Shown piece after piece: positions 21,009 to 32,207 of a stretch of DNA of 64,000 bases. Each line of letters starts with the position of its first letter. The first letter of the stretch is position 1. The DNA is from Sporothrix humicola (lineage: Eukaryota; Ascomycota; Sordariomycetes; Ophiostomatales; Ophiostomataceae). The notes under the pieces were generated by a model. It saw nothing but the letters and a program-made list of their open reading frames with translations. It was not told where the DNA came from and searched no databases. The translations under genes and the position numbers were made by a program. The stretch is from assembly GCA_021396245.1 (NCBI GenBank), contig WNYE01000111.1:1-64000 (forward strand). Reading direction: 5' to 3'.

Positions 21009-23902
21009 TCACGGTGACTTGTCTGCCCTTCGCTGGACGGCTGCCAGTGCGGTAGATATGGCACTGCTCCTCAGCATATCCGTGGTATAGTCTTTCCAGA
21101 AGACGGCCGGGTTGACATCGTGGTGTCCTCGGCTCGCTTCGGCACTTGCTCCAGCTCCCTGTACTCGCCCTCCACGAGACATGGCCCGCAGGACAGCCTC
21201 CATGCCCTCGTTGCTGTAAATATGCTGCAGTACCTTCTCTAGGCTGTCAAAGGCAGGCGAGACACTCCGCTGACCGGCAGTTGTGGCACTCGAGTGGATG
21301 AGATGAGGCAGCACGTGTGTGTATGCAATGGTCGTAGCGCCGATCGCGGCCATCACGGCGGTCGCCACAGATGACCCGGGCTGGCAGACGTGCTCAAATT
21401 TGCCGCCGTGGAACTCATCACAAATCGACAGTGGCAATGTGTCGCCGCCCCCAAACGTCCCTAGAATGCCCCCAGTCTTTGTCGCCATCATCGGCGCCGA
21501 CCTGAAATTGCCTTCGTTGTCTGTGGCATACACCGAAATGACACTGGGATGTCGTGCCGGGAAGCCTTCTTCGTCCATGGGCGAGTTGCCGGCGCTGGCC
21601 ATGAAGATAACCTTGCCGTCTCGCTGTTCTTGGACGGTGTTGATGGCTTTGCTGATCTGCCGGCTATCACCGGGAAACCCAAAGGACATTGATATTATGT
21701 CTGCCCGTTTGGTCAATCCTGCCCATTGGATTGCCTGTTGAAATTATTAGCGGACATGTCGGTGATTTCTCTTTTTGGTAACGCTCTCCAAACTTACCTC
21801 GCTGATTGCTTCCTGACTACCACCAAGGCTCCGAGTGTCTTTGGAAACACGACCCACTATGATCTCACAGCCGGGCGCACATTCCATGATAAACCGCGCC
21901 ATTAGCGTCCCATGGCCAAAGTTGTCTGTCATATTCGTTGGATCTGGTGTGACAAAGTCCTTCTCATCTTCAATCATACGGAGGAGACCCTTCTTTTGTC
22001 TGATTGCTGGAAACTCATCGTCGAACCCGGTATCTAAGATGGCAATGCGAACGGGTTTGAATATATCATAATCACGACGCCTTTGCTCCACATACCGACT
22101 GATGTGCTTCAAGCTCTCCAGCCACATGTTGGGTATCACCACACTGTTGAATGCTGCCTGTGGCAAAGACTCCGGTGTTTCTGTTGCAACGCGACCCATG
22201 TGTGAGGGGATAGATGGCTGAAGATCCGGTAATTGCGCAATGATCGGGTCGGGTTCCTTTTTGCTCGCATATGTGATATCACCAGGCTTGGTATTGAACC
22301 CCGTTTTGGCCATAATTGACAGAGGGCTTACCACCTTCTCATAGAATGTCTTCCGCCGTTCTCGAATCTCGTCTCGCGCACTAGAGGATGCATCCTTGGA
22401 TTTGCGTAACTTTGAGTTTGACATTGGCCGTATGCGACTCTGTGTCGTTCCAGTGACCTTTGCTCGGTCTGTTGTGAGGCCAGAGCTAGACCCATTGATG
22501 CAGTAATGCACGGCCCAGTCATACTGCGTTTTGTTCCCCCTAAACCCTTCCCACTCTGTCTCTTCCAGCTCTTGCAGGGCTACTTTTGCAGTGCGATGAT
22601 TCAAGTTCTCTTGAGATACGGGATCTCTTCGGAAGCCCTTCTTCAATGGCTTTGCAAGGCCGATCTCCAGCAGAAGTACCCCGATATCAAAGATCCGAGG
22701 GCAACGGTGGCTGTATAGATCTTCTGTTCTGATATCGGAATCCGTGTCGTCACCGGTGCTTCCAGATATGAAGGGAACGGGAGGTATGCCGACAAGGCCA
22801 ATTTTCCTCGTTGTGGCCCATGCTGGTCCTCTTCGGGCATAAATAAAAGTGTGTCACTCGTCCATCGTCGCCGCATAAACACAGTGTCGTAGTATTTCCA
22901 GTATGACCATGCTATGGCATAGGACAGCATCACTTTGTCCTTTGGCGTGAGTCTGTAGTTTTCGAGGACGGTTTTGAGCGATACCCCAGATCCCGCTTGC
23001 AAAATTCGATCGGGTGCCTCAGACCCATTCATGAAAACGCTCTTTTCGTTTTCAAATTCGAGTACAATGCGGGATGTCAACTCCCTCTGGAGAATAGGGC
23101 ACAGGCAGTCCTGCTCCATAAGTTGGCGGAGGCCTTCGGCGGTTCCTTGTGTCATACTAGACTTTTGTCAGGACGAAAGTTATAATACCCAGCAGGGTGT
23201 GAAATACCCAGAACAATGTGAAGCATACCTTTTTATAGTAAACTGTTGCCAGTAGCCCATGGACAAATCGGATACAACAACGGACGCCGAGTAACCAGAG
23301 CCATTGTGACCCAAAACTGGTTCGTGCAAGGAAAGTCTTGTGGGATGCCACAATGTACCGCGGTCATTCGCGATGCTCGTTTCGACATCCTCAATCTCTG
23401 TCGCGGGAGTAATTTTCTCGTCTGTGTACTTCTTTGTCAGTGCACTGTGACAAGAAGCAATCCACTCGAATGCTTTAAAGATGCCATCGCTGCTGAAATC
23501 GCTTCCAATATAAGGCTGGCTGGCGGAGGTAAATTTGGGTGACGCCTCGGTTTCTTTGTCTCCATTCATTTTCTGGACAAGGCTATGGCAAGCATCTGAT
23601 AGCTTCTTGACGCCGGCATTATCGTGTTTTATAAATGCTATGGTGCTTTCCAATTCCGCTCCCGGTGACCGCAGCACGATGCTTCTGGTGAGTGACAAAA
23701 TAGTCCGACAGAGAGACTCGACGTCGCTATCAATCCAATACTGAGGAATGGAAGCAACATAGTCGTTGATGACATGGAGCTTTGTCGCGATGTCGTAGGC
23801 TGTCCGATATTGAAGGCGGTCGCGTGGCTTGAATCCAGAGAAGAGGTGCTTCGAAACCTGGGCGGAATAGATCGCCAAATCCACACAGAGCTCCTCTGTC
23901 AT
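21009..23902 (-). CDS. Subtilisin-like (S8) serine protease with N-terminal DUF7580-like region; frame interrupted
   Basis: Exons 23902-23229, 23156-21798 and 21734-21009, with introns of 72 and 63 nt; roughly 900-920 residues. I start at the ATG at 23902. The first about 560 residues are helical and look like the DUF7580-type domain of fungal NLR-like proteins (VMLSYAIAWSYWKYYD; FDIGVLLLEIGL). The C-terminal part is an S8 peptidase with Asp (RIAILDTGFD, codon 22034-22032), His (NFGHGTL, 21914-21912), oxyanion Asn (ASAGNS) and Ser (PGSSVATA, 21371-21369). One frame change is needed between about 22,840 and 22,770: either one base is missing, or a weak 65-nt intron (22793-22729, non-consensus donor) is removed. 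The triad lies wholly downstream of the break. It is divergent from the repeat protein, and the arrangement matches fungal HET-Q2-type gasdermin-activating proteases. Confidence 0.8.
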
Positions 23903-24360
23903 CCTGACCACCAAACCAACGACTGTGAACTGACGTCTGCTCTGTATGTTGCGAAATCGCAGGTTCGAAGTTCAACATCAGCTGCCAGTGTTCTATGTTA
24001 CGACGTGAGAGGCACTCTTGGTGATGGTTTCTGTCGGAATTCGTTTCAGATTTCAAATCCCCTTATGTGGCCATTGTTATGTGCTGCATGGGCGGCAAAG
24101 CAAGGCCGTTGATTCGTCTTTGGAATTGAGTGTCGTGGGCGGGGTCAACCATTATCCCGTCGGTAACGTAGCAGTTGGTGGGGTGTATTGATCGTTTTGA
24201 CGGCAGGCAAAGATGGGCGATGTTGAGTTCATGACAATTTTCTCCCTCTTTGTAGCGTCGCCGTCTTTGTCCACCCGTAGAGCCACCATCACAAAATTTA
24301 CAGTTGCCACAAGACACCAATCTGCCTCGACAAGCCAAAATCGCACACAGACGAAATACC
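23903..24360. promoter_or_regulatory. Shared divergent promoter, protease / NLR-like gene
   Basis: A 458-nt region between two divergent start codons. Joint regulation of the two genes is plausible. No specific motif recognised. Confidence 0.45.
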
Positions 24361-27300
24361 ATGGCACAACCGGTCGTCTCCATTCGATCACTTACAGAAT
24401 CATGCGTGTCGCAATTCAAGCAGCTTGTGGCTCGTCCCGGTGGACGGTTCAGCGAGAGGTTGGAGAACCAGATGGCCGATTTCAACTTGTGGGCATACGG
24501 AGTTGGTGCATTAGCAGGGACTGGATTATCTCTCGATAGCAGGCTTCGCGATCGTGTCAGCGATTTTGAACTGGTCATAACAATCGTCGGAATGCTCGAG
24601 GACTCACTTTCTTACTTTGCTAGCCTCTCCGAAGACGATCCCGAGGCAGACGATGCTGCAGACGATGCGGTCTTGAACATGGACTCGGCCCTTCAGAATC
24701 TTGCTGTTATTGGTGTTGCCGTCCGTCGAGCTGGGAAGGCATCCCGCAATCGCAGAGCGGACCGCTCGTTCAGGGCTAACGCATACCAGGAGCTGAGACA
24801 GCATCTCGAATGTATCGTTCTTCTTCGTCCGTCTCAGAAGCCTCTTTTTCGTTCCAGTACTGGAGATGAAAATTGGGAGAGATGTGTGCCGGTTGTGGAG
24901 TTGAGCGCGCCGAAACTATCCGATCTCCAAAAACGGCTTGTCGATGCGAATCTTCGGCGAAGGCATAACTTTTTGGTGGCACAAAAACGGGCTGTTGTGC
25001 TCCAGATGCAGAGGCGTGGTCCAGAGATCCCTTTGTTGACAAAACAAAAGTTGGCAGATGAGGATGCATCTGCCCCTGAAAGCCAACACATCGAGTATCG
25101 CCAAGAGGAAACAGCGCCGGTCGTCCCTGCCTCGAAGAGAGCTTCTATGGACATCGTGCCCCGTATCAGCGGTCCTTCCTTATCGGGGTACACTCATGCA
25201 TCAACGGCGGAAGGACCACCTATCAAGCACGAATCTCGCAGTCGCAACACACCGGGCGTGGCGAGAACTCAAATCACGTCCATTGCATCTCTGGCTGATT
25301 TTCCCAGCCCTCCACCGGTCCCGCCCGGTCGGGAAATATCACAATGTCCTCTATGCTGCCAGTCATTGCCAGCCAGTACATTTCTTTACCCTCAAGAATG
25401 GAAGTGAGTATTCACCACTCGTGCCATTCCCGTTTATTTCGCACCACCCACTCGTGATCAATATTTTCAACTTCTATGGACCCTATTTACGGATGTCCCC
25501 GTTGGTCGATCTTCCGCTGTCCTTTTACATTAATTATTTGCTAACATGTTCCCACCCGTCGCAGGAAACACGTTGTCGAAGACCTCTGCCCTTACACATG
25601 TATAGCAGAAAACTGCCCAACTCCCGAGCTAATTTACAGCACCCGGCGGGAATGGGAAGACCATGTCAAGAAGCGCCACACGCCGCGATATGACTGTCCA
25701 CTTTGCGACGACGACGAGCCAGATCGACAACCGATCAATAGCCGCGATGATATGGAGCAACACATCCAAAGCCACCATGCCGACGAGCTTTTCCACAGAC
25801 CTTTGTCAAAGTTGGTCTCAGAGTCTACCATGGAGGTCCTTGGCATCACATCCTGTCCTCTTTGTGACTCCAGCGGGCCACAGGACGCGCCTGAACTTGT
25901 CGACCACGTTCTTCAACATACATATAACTTCTCGCTAAGGGCCCTGCCATGGCCAAAGCCCATTGAGTACGACATCAATATCCCTCCGGGTGCTTTCTCC
26001 TCGTCCATTGATCGGGATGCTCATCTGTCAAAAATCCCGTCATGGGTATCGAATATCGAGCACGAATCAGATGGCATACCCGAGCTTCAACTCTGCAGCT
26101 TTGACAGAGCAGACCATGCACCAGGCCTGGCAAACCGCATTTCTGAATATACAGAGTACTTTGACACCAACCCATATTTCGACGATGCTCGCGACAATGC
26201 ATCTTTGTATGCCCAAGAAGACCAAAGCACCACGTCTCAGACTTCCTCTGTGTCTCTTACCATGGACGACCTGGACCGATTTTTCCGAGTAGTTCGGTTT
26301 TCCAAGGACGGCAAACGCCTTACCCTCCCGACTGAGAACAATGCCACCATCGAACTCTGGGACACGGAATCATCCACATGCATAACAGAACTGAGCCATT
26401 ATGGAACACTGTATGCCGTTGAGTTTTTCCCGGACAGCCAGGACCTTGCAACTGCCTGTATCGATGGCACCATAAAGGTTTGGGACGCAGCTACAGGGAG
26501 AAATGTGGCCGTGCTGCAAGGCCACAGTGACCCAGTAACATGTCTCAACCTTTTCAACAGGACTATAGTCTCAGGCGACAGCAGTGGCCATGTTCGACTT
26601 TGGGACGCAGAAAAGTTCTGTCCGAAAGAACGTTTCTCTGTTAACAATCCCATCGTTTCCCTCGAGATATCCACCTCGGGGGAGGAGCTCCTTGTCGCTT
26701 CTCGGGGCGGTCCTATCAATGTTATCAAAATACGTCCTCGGCTTATATACGATGACCCTATTATTACGTTTCCATGGGATGCAAAAGAACCAGTCAGCTT
26801 TGCCAGCTTCTCACCGGATGGCACGAGAATTCTCTCGAGTTCAAATCATATTATAAAGATATGGGATATGGCCACCGGCAGTAACAAGACATGCGATGAT
26901 ACCACTGGGTCAGTATCTGGCGTTGGTGGTGAGGTCCGTTTCTCATATTTCGACGGTGACGTTCTTGCAATTGTTGCAAAGACCCTTACCGTTATCTACT
27001 ACGATGCGAACACAGCGGACCGTATCTGGAAAGAACACTTCGATTATTCGGGAAGAATCAGTGAGAGGCTACGAGCGTACTCATCCTTTGCAACGTCCCC
27101 AACATTTGAAAATATGGTCAGATTTGTGATGGAGAATGCACTCATCGAGGCAGTTGAGCAAAGTCTGCGGGATGTCGCCAAGACCCTCATCAACAGAGGT
27201 ACGAACATCAACGCACGTGGCCGATGCTCTGGAAGCGCCCTGCAAGCTGCATCGTCACTGGGTGATGAAGCAACCATTGGCCTACTGCTGGACAAAGGAG

Positions 27301-28226
27301 CGAATATCAACCTGCAAAGTGGGTATTATGGATCACCACTGCATGCTGCAGTAGCTCACGGTCATGAAAACATCGTCCGTCTACTACTAGACGAAGGGGC
27401 AAATGTCAATATCCTTGGAAGACGAAATGGCAGCCCATTACACGAAGCTGCAAAACGCAACAATGCCGCTATTTTTCAACTGCTCATCGATGCTGGGGCT
27501 GACCCTAATATTATCACCGACAGCTATTCCACCTGTGCAACTCCTTTAGAAATAGCTTCGCTTCACGGCAATCTCGACTTCGCTAAAATTCTCGTCTCCA
27601 GGGGGGCTAATGTGAACTTTACGGGCACCAAACTCAGGTTTCCTTTGCATGCAGCGTCGTCGAGAGGCAACGTTGATATTGTCAGCCTTCTACTAGATCA
27701 CGGTGCCGACATCAACAAAGCATTTGATATCGATCTAAATCAAACTTCTTTGTGGGAAGCATCTAAAAAGGGACACTTGGACGTTGTCAAACTGCTTCTT
27801 GACAAGGGAGCGGATCCCAACCATTCCGGTTTTGAATACAAATGCAGGCCGCTCCATGTAGCATCATCTGGAGGCTTCCAGGAGATCATAAGGCTGCTAC
27901 TTGAAAAGGGAGCTAATGTGAATGCTCAAGATGATGATTTTGTAACTCCTCTTTATTTGGCTTGTCGGAATCATCACCTGGATATTGCAGAACTCCTTAT
28001 CGACAAGGGTGCCGACATCAACCATGAGAGCAGAAAATGTGGAAGCGCCCTACACATAGCCTCTTCTAATGGGGACTGGGATATTGTCAAGCTACTCATT
28101 GGAAGAGGTGCAGATCCGCATGCGTCGCGGTCTGAGGACAATCTGACCCCATATGACGCGGCCAAGGCCAACGGTCATGATGGCATTGCCGATTTTCTCC
28201 TTCAGCATATGAGGACGAAGAAATAG
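24361..28226 (+). CDS. NLR-like multi-repeat protein: helical N-domain, C2H2-type fingers, WD40, ankyrin repeats
   Basis: Exons 24361-25403 and 25565-28226, intron 161 nt, 1,234 residues. Residues 1 to about 190 match the N-terminal domain of fungal 'C2H2/acuF-like' incompatibility-type proteins (SIRSLTESCVSQFKQL, GLSLDSRLRDRVSDFELV). Cys/His pairs follow at about 328-480 (QCPLCC; CPYTC with HVKKRH; CPLCD with HIQSHH; CPLCDSSG with HVLQH). WD40-like blades fill about 580-865 (TIELWDTE, TIKVWDAATGRN, HVRLWDAE, IIKIWDMATG). Nine or ten ankyrin repeats occupy about 885-1225 (SPLHAAVAHGHENIVRLLL type). No Walker A or other NTPase motif was seen, so it is not a classical NLR. Codon bias is weaker than in the core genes. 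It sits between protease and gasdermin-like genes, suggesting a sensor or scaffold; this role is inference. Confidence 0.85.
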
Positions 28227-28746
28227 GTAAATTATCATTGAATATATTTTTGCCAACTTGTCGAGTGGTGAATAGCTCTCGTTAGTTAAACATTGAATAT
28301 TGTGCTAGGTATTTTCGTGTATTTCAGATGCAGAGTGCGAAGTTGAGAGATGTAATCGATATTGGTCGTAACACAGTGTTCTTCTTACTTACTTATGGTA
28401 CCGATTCCACGTTGTACTCCTTTTGTCCTTTCTCTTAATGTGCCGTGATCACTTATTTTTCTTTATTTTCAGCTTTTTGAAAAAAAAAAAGAAAAAAAAA
28501 TGTGAATAACTTCGTGCTGGGTTTGGATTGGCGGCGGCATGGACAATGCACAGCCACGTTGCTGTATTGTATCTTCAGCATCTTTCCCCAATCCATTGAA
28601 ATTTATGCAACTTTTAAAATTATTTAACCCTCGAATTCTCCTTGGTATTCCAATAAACCTTGATATTTTAAAAATAAGCAGACTCGAACATCTCCTTCGT
28701 TTTCGAAATTTTACCAAATTGTATCGACACTCACAGTACACACACC
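28227..28746. other. Intergenic, promoter of the gasdermin-like gene
   Basis: AT-rich, with a 21-nt A-rich run near 28,480-28,500. No gene seen. Confidence 0.55.
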
Positions 28747-29625
28747 ATGTCAAACAAGACCTGGTTTCTTCCAGCTGATTTCACATTTCTGCCCGACGGC
28801 CAACTGGCTCTCGGCAATGTGATTCCCGACCCTCGCCGGCCGACGCATACTCTCGCGTCCCTGGCCGACTACCCAGACATTGTGCTGCCGCCGATTGCGA
28901 CTCTTGTCGAGAAAAATCAGTCGTACTCGAATAGCAAAGCGCCATCTATCGGCGTGAAACTGTTCGGCAAGGCTGCCGATATGGCCGGCCTCTCAACCGA
29001 AACCCGTTTTTCGTCTGCCTCGACCAGAGCATACAGCGAGTGCGACTATGAGATCCGGCAGTACAACGGTGCATTTTCACCGACAGCTCTCAAGGCGATC
29101 CTGGACCTTGAGCCGGTCAAAAATCACGTCAACGGCGGCATCTTTGGCAAGTCGAGCGTGTACGTCATCACTGGCCAGCGCATCGCTCTACACAGCTTCT
29201 CTGTGACAAACGAGCGCGAACGATCGGTGGACGTATCTGTGGGCGCAAAAGCTACGGCACCCGCCGGTCTGTCGACTCTTCCCGTTGATGTGGGGGCCGG
29301 CGTGGAGGTTTCCCGATCTGACAGCCGAAAGCGCGCGGTGCACTATGAGACAGCGCCGGGCATTGTGTTTGCGTACCGAGTACATGTGATCCGGCCCAAG
29401 GGCACGGGCACAAATGCAGAGCTGTTCTCGAGCCGGACGGCCTTCAACAGTGGCGAGGTCCAGTTCGATGGAGAGGACGACGAGATGGAAATTGTGGCTG
29501 TGAACAAGACGGTGCTAAAGCAAGATGTCGAGCTGCCGAGAGACTACAACTTCTATGAGGAGACGATCGAAGGTAGCGACTGGGAGGAAGACGAGTCATA
29601 CTTGCATTTCCTGTCTGGCCGATGA
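28747..29625 (+). CDS. Gasdermin-like pore-forming protein (fungal RCD-1/HET-Q1 type), candidate
   Basis: Single exon, 292 residues, ATG at 28747. The N-terminus (TWFLPADFTFLPDG) and the beta-rich core resemble fungal gasdermin-like proteins: SVYVITGQRIALHSFSV corresponds to the 'YVVTE' strand, and PGIVFAYRVHVIRPKG to the 'P-G-xx-LAFRV-L' strand of the gasdermin pore domain, with the Ser/Arg-rich hairpin between them. There is no large mammalian-type C-terminal repressor, only about 50 residues of acidic tail (from FDGEDDEMEI) with aromatic residues at Y267-Y270 and Y285-F288. In fungi such short tails are removed by a clustered protease to release membrane-active protein. The S8 protease gene lies 4.8 kb away. 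The frame is intact. The assignment rests on pattern recognition, not on a search; a different beta-rich family remains possible. Confidence 0.72.
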   Translation: MSNKTWFLPADFTFLPDGQLALGNVIPDPRRPTHTLASLADYPDIVLPPIATLVEKNQSYSNSKAPSIGVKLFGKAADMAGLSTETRFSSASTRAYSECDYEIRQYNGAFSPTALKAILDLEPVKNHVNGGIFGKSSVYVITGQRIALHSFSVTNERERSVDVSVGAKATAPAGLSTLPVDVGAGVEVSRSDSRKRAVHYETAPGIVFAYRVHVIRPKGTGTNAELFSSRTAFNSGEVQFDGEDDEMEIVAVNKTVLKQDVELPRDYNFYEETIEGSDWEEDESYLHFLSGR

Positions 29626-30870
29626 TAGAAGATGAGTAGAGGCAATTTTCTCTTTTGTTTACCCCCTTTTTGTTTTACAATATCTTAACAGCGAATGCAT
29701 ATTGTTCCTGCCTTTCTTCTCGATCGCGCTTTCCTCTTGACTTTCTGAAATTGACGCCCACCGAGCCTTCCATTTCAGGCTTCCCTGAAAGTGCGCAGGT
29801 GCTTGCCTCTAGTTCATGCACCTTTGGCTTTTCTAACGTGGCAAGGCAATTCCGTGCAAATACTCAATCACTGAGAAAACCAAATCAGAAAATCACGCCC
29901 AAAAAAGAGCAATTCTGACTTTTTGTTGTTATCGGCCCCTCGCTGTCACAAGTTATCGAGGGCAAACGAGGCGAGCAATCAAGCAAATTGAAGACAAGAG
30001 GCGGCAAATCTCACAGGACACACACCACACACACAGAGAGATTGCGGGAAGGTGCGATCCAGATACCTGCAGCACGACTTTCTTCTTTCCGGGGAGGCGG
30101 CCTCCCCTTCGTTCTTTCCCCTCAATCTCGTCTCCCCTCATCTGTTTTCATCCTATCGTCTGTTCCCCAGCCTTGCCGTTTTTTGGCCTTTTTTCTTTAT
30201 CCGCCTGTGCCATTTTCACAGTTGCCACCGTTGTCGCTGCCGTCACCGTTGACAGTGACGGCTGTCACTGTGGAGAACCGTCACAACAGCTCTGTTTTAG
30301 TTTTCCTGTCGCATTTGCGTTGCATTGCCGTACCGCACCGCACCTTCCCCCCAATGCGACGGCCCAGCTCCTGGCCAGCTCCTGCACTGCTCTTGCCCTC
30401 TCGGCTGCTTACCCCCTCCTTCTCTTTTGGGTTTGTTGTGATTTTTATCTGTGTTTTGTCACTCTGGGTCTGGGCCTGGGTCGCTCTTGCTCTTACCTGG
30501 CTCTGGCCGCGGAGTCTGTGACCTCCTCCTGTTCCTGCCCTTTCCTCCTCCTCTTTCGTAGCCGCCTGAATTTATCGTCGACATCCCATTTTATCCTTCT
30601 CTTTTCATTCGATCTTTTGAATTCTTTCATCATCTCTTTGTTTGCGATACACTTTGTTGCGATCGCAACTCCATCACTCGTCGTATTGTTTCGCCCCGCT
30701 TTGACGCTTTGCGCTCGATCGATCTTGTCGCATTTCATCGCATTTCGTTGCTCAAATCAGCGATTCTTTGAGTCTGCTTTTCGTTTCCCTCCATTTGCGC
30801 ATCGCAAACGATTCGATTCTCGATCTTCGATTGCGCTGTTTTAACTCCATCATCTCATCACCTCCCCGAC
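29626..30870 (+). other. Intergenic and pyrimidine-rich leader
   Basis: From about 30,080 to the start codon at 30,871 the plus strand is dominated by C/T tracts, as in long 5' leaders or promoters of strongly expressed filamentous-fungal genes. A CA-rich run lies at 30,016-30,037. Open frames in the CT tract are composition artefacts. Confidence 0.6.
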
Positions 30871-31335
30871 ATGGCTCGCGAAGGCACGCGCTCGCAGACC
30901 GGCCACGCCACGCCGCGCGTCTTCCAGACCGTCGACACTGGTCCGGTGATTGCGCGCAAGAAGTCGACAAAGACCAAGGCCAAGCCTGCGCCGAAACCAG
31001 TCGCTGCAAAGCCGGCGGGCGTGACGAAGAAGAAGGCGGCGCCCAAGAAGGAGAAGAAAGAGGGCGTCGTGGCCAAGGTGGGTGACACCGACAAGATCTG
31101 GTGACCACGAGACATCGCACTCGCTAACAAGACAGACCAAGGCTGCTGCGAAGAAGGTGATCAAGAAGGCTGCTGGCAAGACAGAGGAGAAGGTGAGTCA
31201 AGATCTGTCGATATGAAAACTCAAAGATACCGCCATAGCTAACTCAACTGAGCAGCCCAAGGCTCCAAGGCACCGGCCAAAGCCCCGAGTAAGGCCCCTC
31301 CTGCCACCAAGGCCGAGCCTATCCCCGCGGCATGA
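30871..31335 (+). CDS. Small Lys/Ala/Pro-rich basic protein (histone H1-tail-like)
   Basis: Proposed exons 30871-31077, 31136-31192 and 31270-31335; 109 residues. The N-terminal 30 residues (MAREGTRSQTGHATPRVF) are non-repetitive; the remainder is a run of KK, AAPK and KAPAKAP-type units like an H1 C-terminal tail or a translation-associated basic protein. The first two introns' donors (GTGGGT, GTGAGT) and branch sites are acceptable. For intron 2 the stronger-looking CAG at 31,255 would put the tail out of frame, whereas the AAG at 31,269 restores the KAPAKAPSK reading to the TGA at 31,333, so I chose it. A one-base error in a CC run is an alternative. The CT-rich leader suggests high expression. 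Probably nucleic-acid binding. Confidence 0.65.
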
Positions 31336-32207
31336 GCGACATAACCGAGCTTCGACGCTTTCGACAGTCTGATTTTATTTGTTAATATTTTGTGCGATTT
31401 TTTGTTGGGTTTGAAACGATACTCTCAGAGGGAGCTGCCAACAGAGCTCGACTTGGCATCAGCTTTGATTGCGAAAACGGTCGCTTTCTTGCATGATATG
31501 ATGTGGAGGGGGATATCTATGTTGTACGAAATTCTGTATTTGTGTATTATTTTCGGATTTGGGCTCTCGTATCGGTCGACATGAACAAATAGTAATCTAT
31601 ATTTCTGGGAAGCTGGCTGCCGTCTCGTTGAATCCCGTGATGGATATCAAAGTCAATGTCAACATGGAAGTTTAGTGCAATGACGATGCGCTGTAAATAG
31701 ATTTTAGCACATCTGTCTGATTCCAATTAGAGCTCGGCTAGGCACCCCGGCGCCACTGTAAAATGCAAGTGTAAATGCAAATCGCCCGTATCGAAATCCC
31801 AGGTTCTGGGGGCACATGGTGGAGCCCATATGTCGCACTTGCCCCTGTCTGCCGCCAATCAGCGCCTTCCGTGCCCTGGTTTTCGTTCATCTTATCCACT
31901 GAATGCTCCTGCCTAGCGCGACCCATTTGGTTTCCATTTACCGTTCCAGTCAGGGCCAAAGAGCCAAAGCCAAAGTCGCGCCCCATTTTCCGTTTGTCGC
32001 GACTTTCCACTTTTCGAGCATCCATTTTCGAGCTTAACATCACCAACGACGTCGCATCATTGCCATCACCGCATAGCTCGCCCGCACCCCTCCGACCCCC
32101 GCGGCCATCATAAATAGTCTCAGAACACCCAATCGGTCGCGAAACCACCTGCATCGAGGCCCCTTTGCGGCGCAAGACATGGTCAGCGCGGCCGCATCCC
32201 GGCCACG
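31336..32207. other. Intergenic, promoter of hir1
   Basis: 3' flank of the small basic gene plus the hir1 promoter. No gene seen. Confidence 0.6.

Noticed and set aside
23939..23985. TTCGAA-containing segment resembling a tRNA T-loop
   Set aside because: No matching acceptor stem, anticodon arm or D-arm around it.
24361..28226. Classical NACHT or NB-ARC NLR
   Set aside because: I looked for a GxxxxGK[ST] loop and acidic Walker B in the 480-600 interval and saw none, so I describe it only as NLR-like in architecture.
29988..30844. Open frames upstream of the small basic gene
   Set aside because: They lie in C/T-rich DNA, encode Leu/Ser/Phe/Pro-rich low-complexity sequence and overlap each other; explained by composition of the leader.
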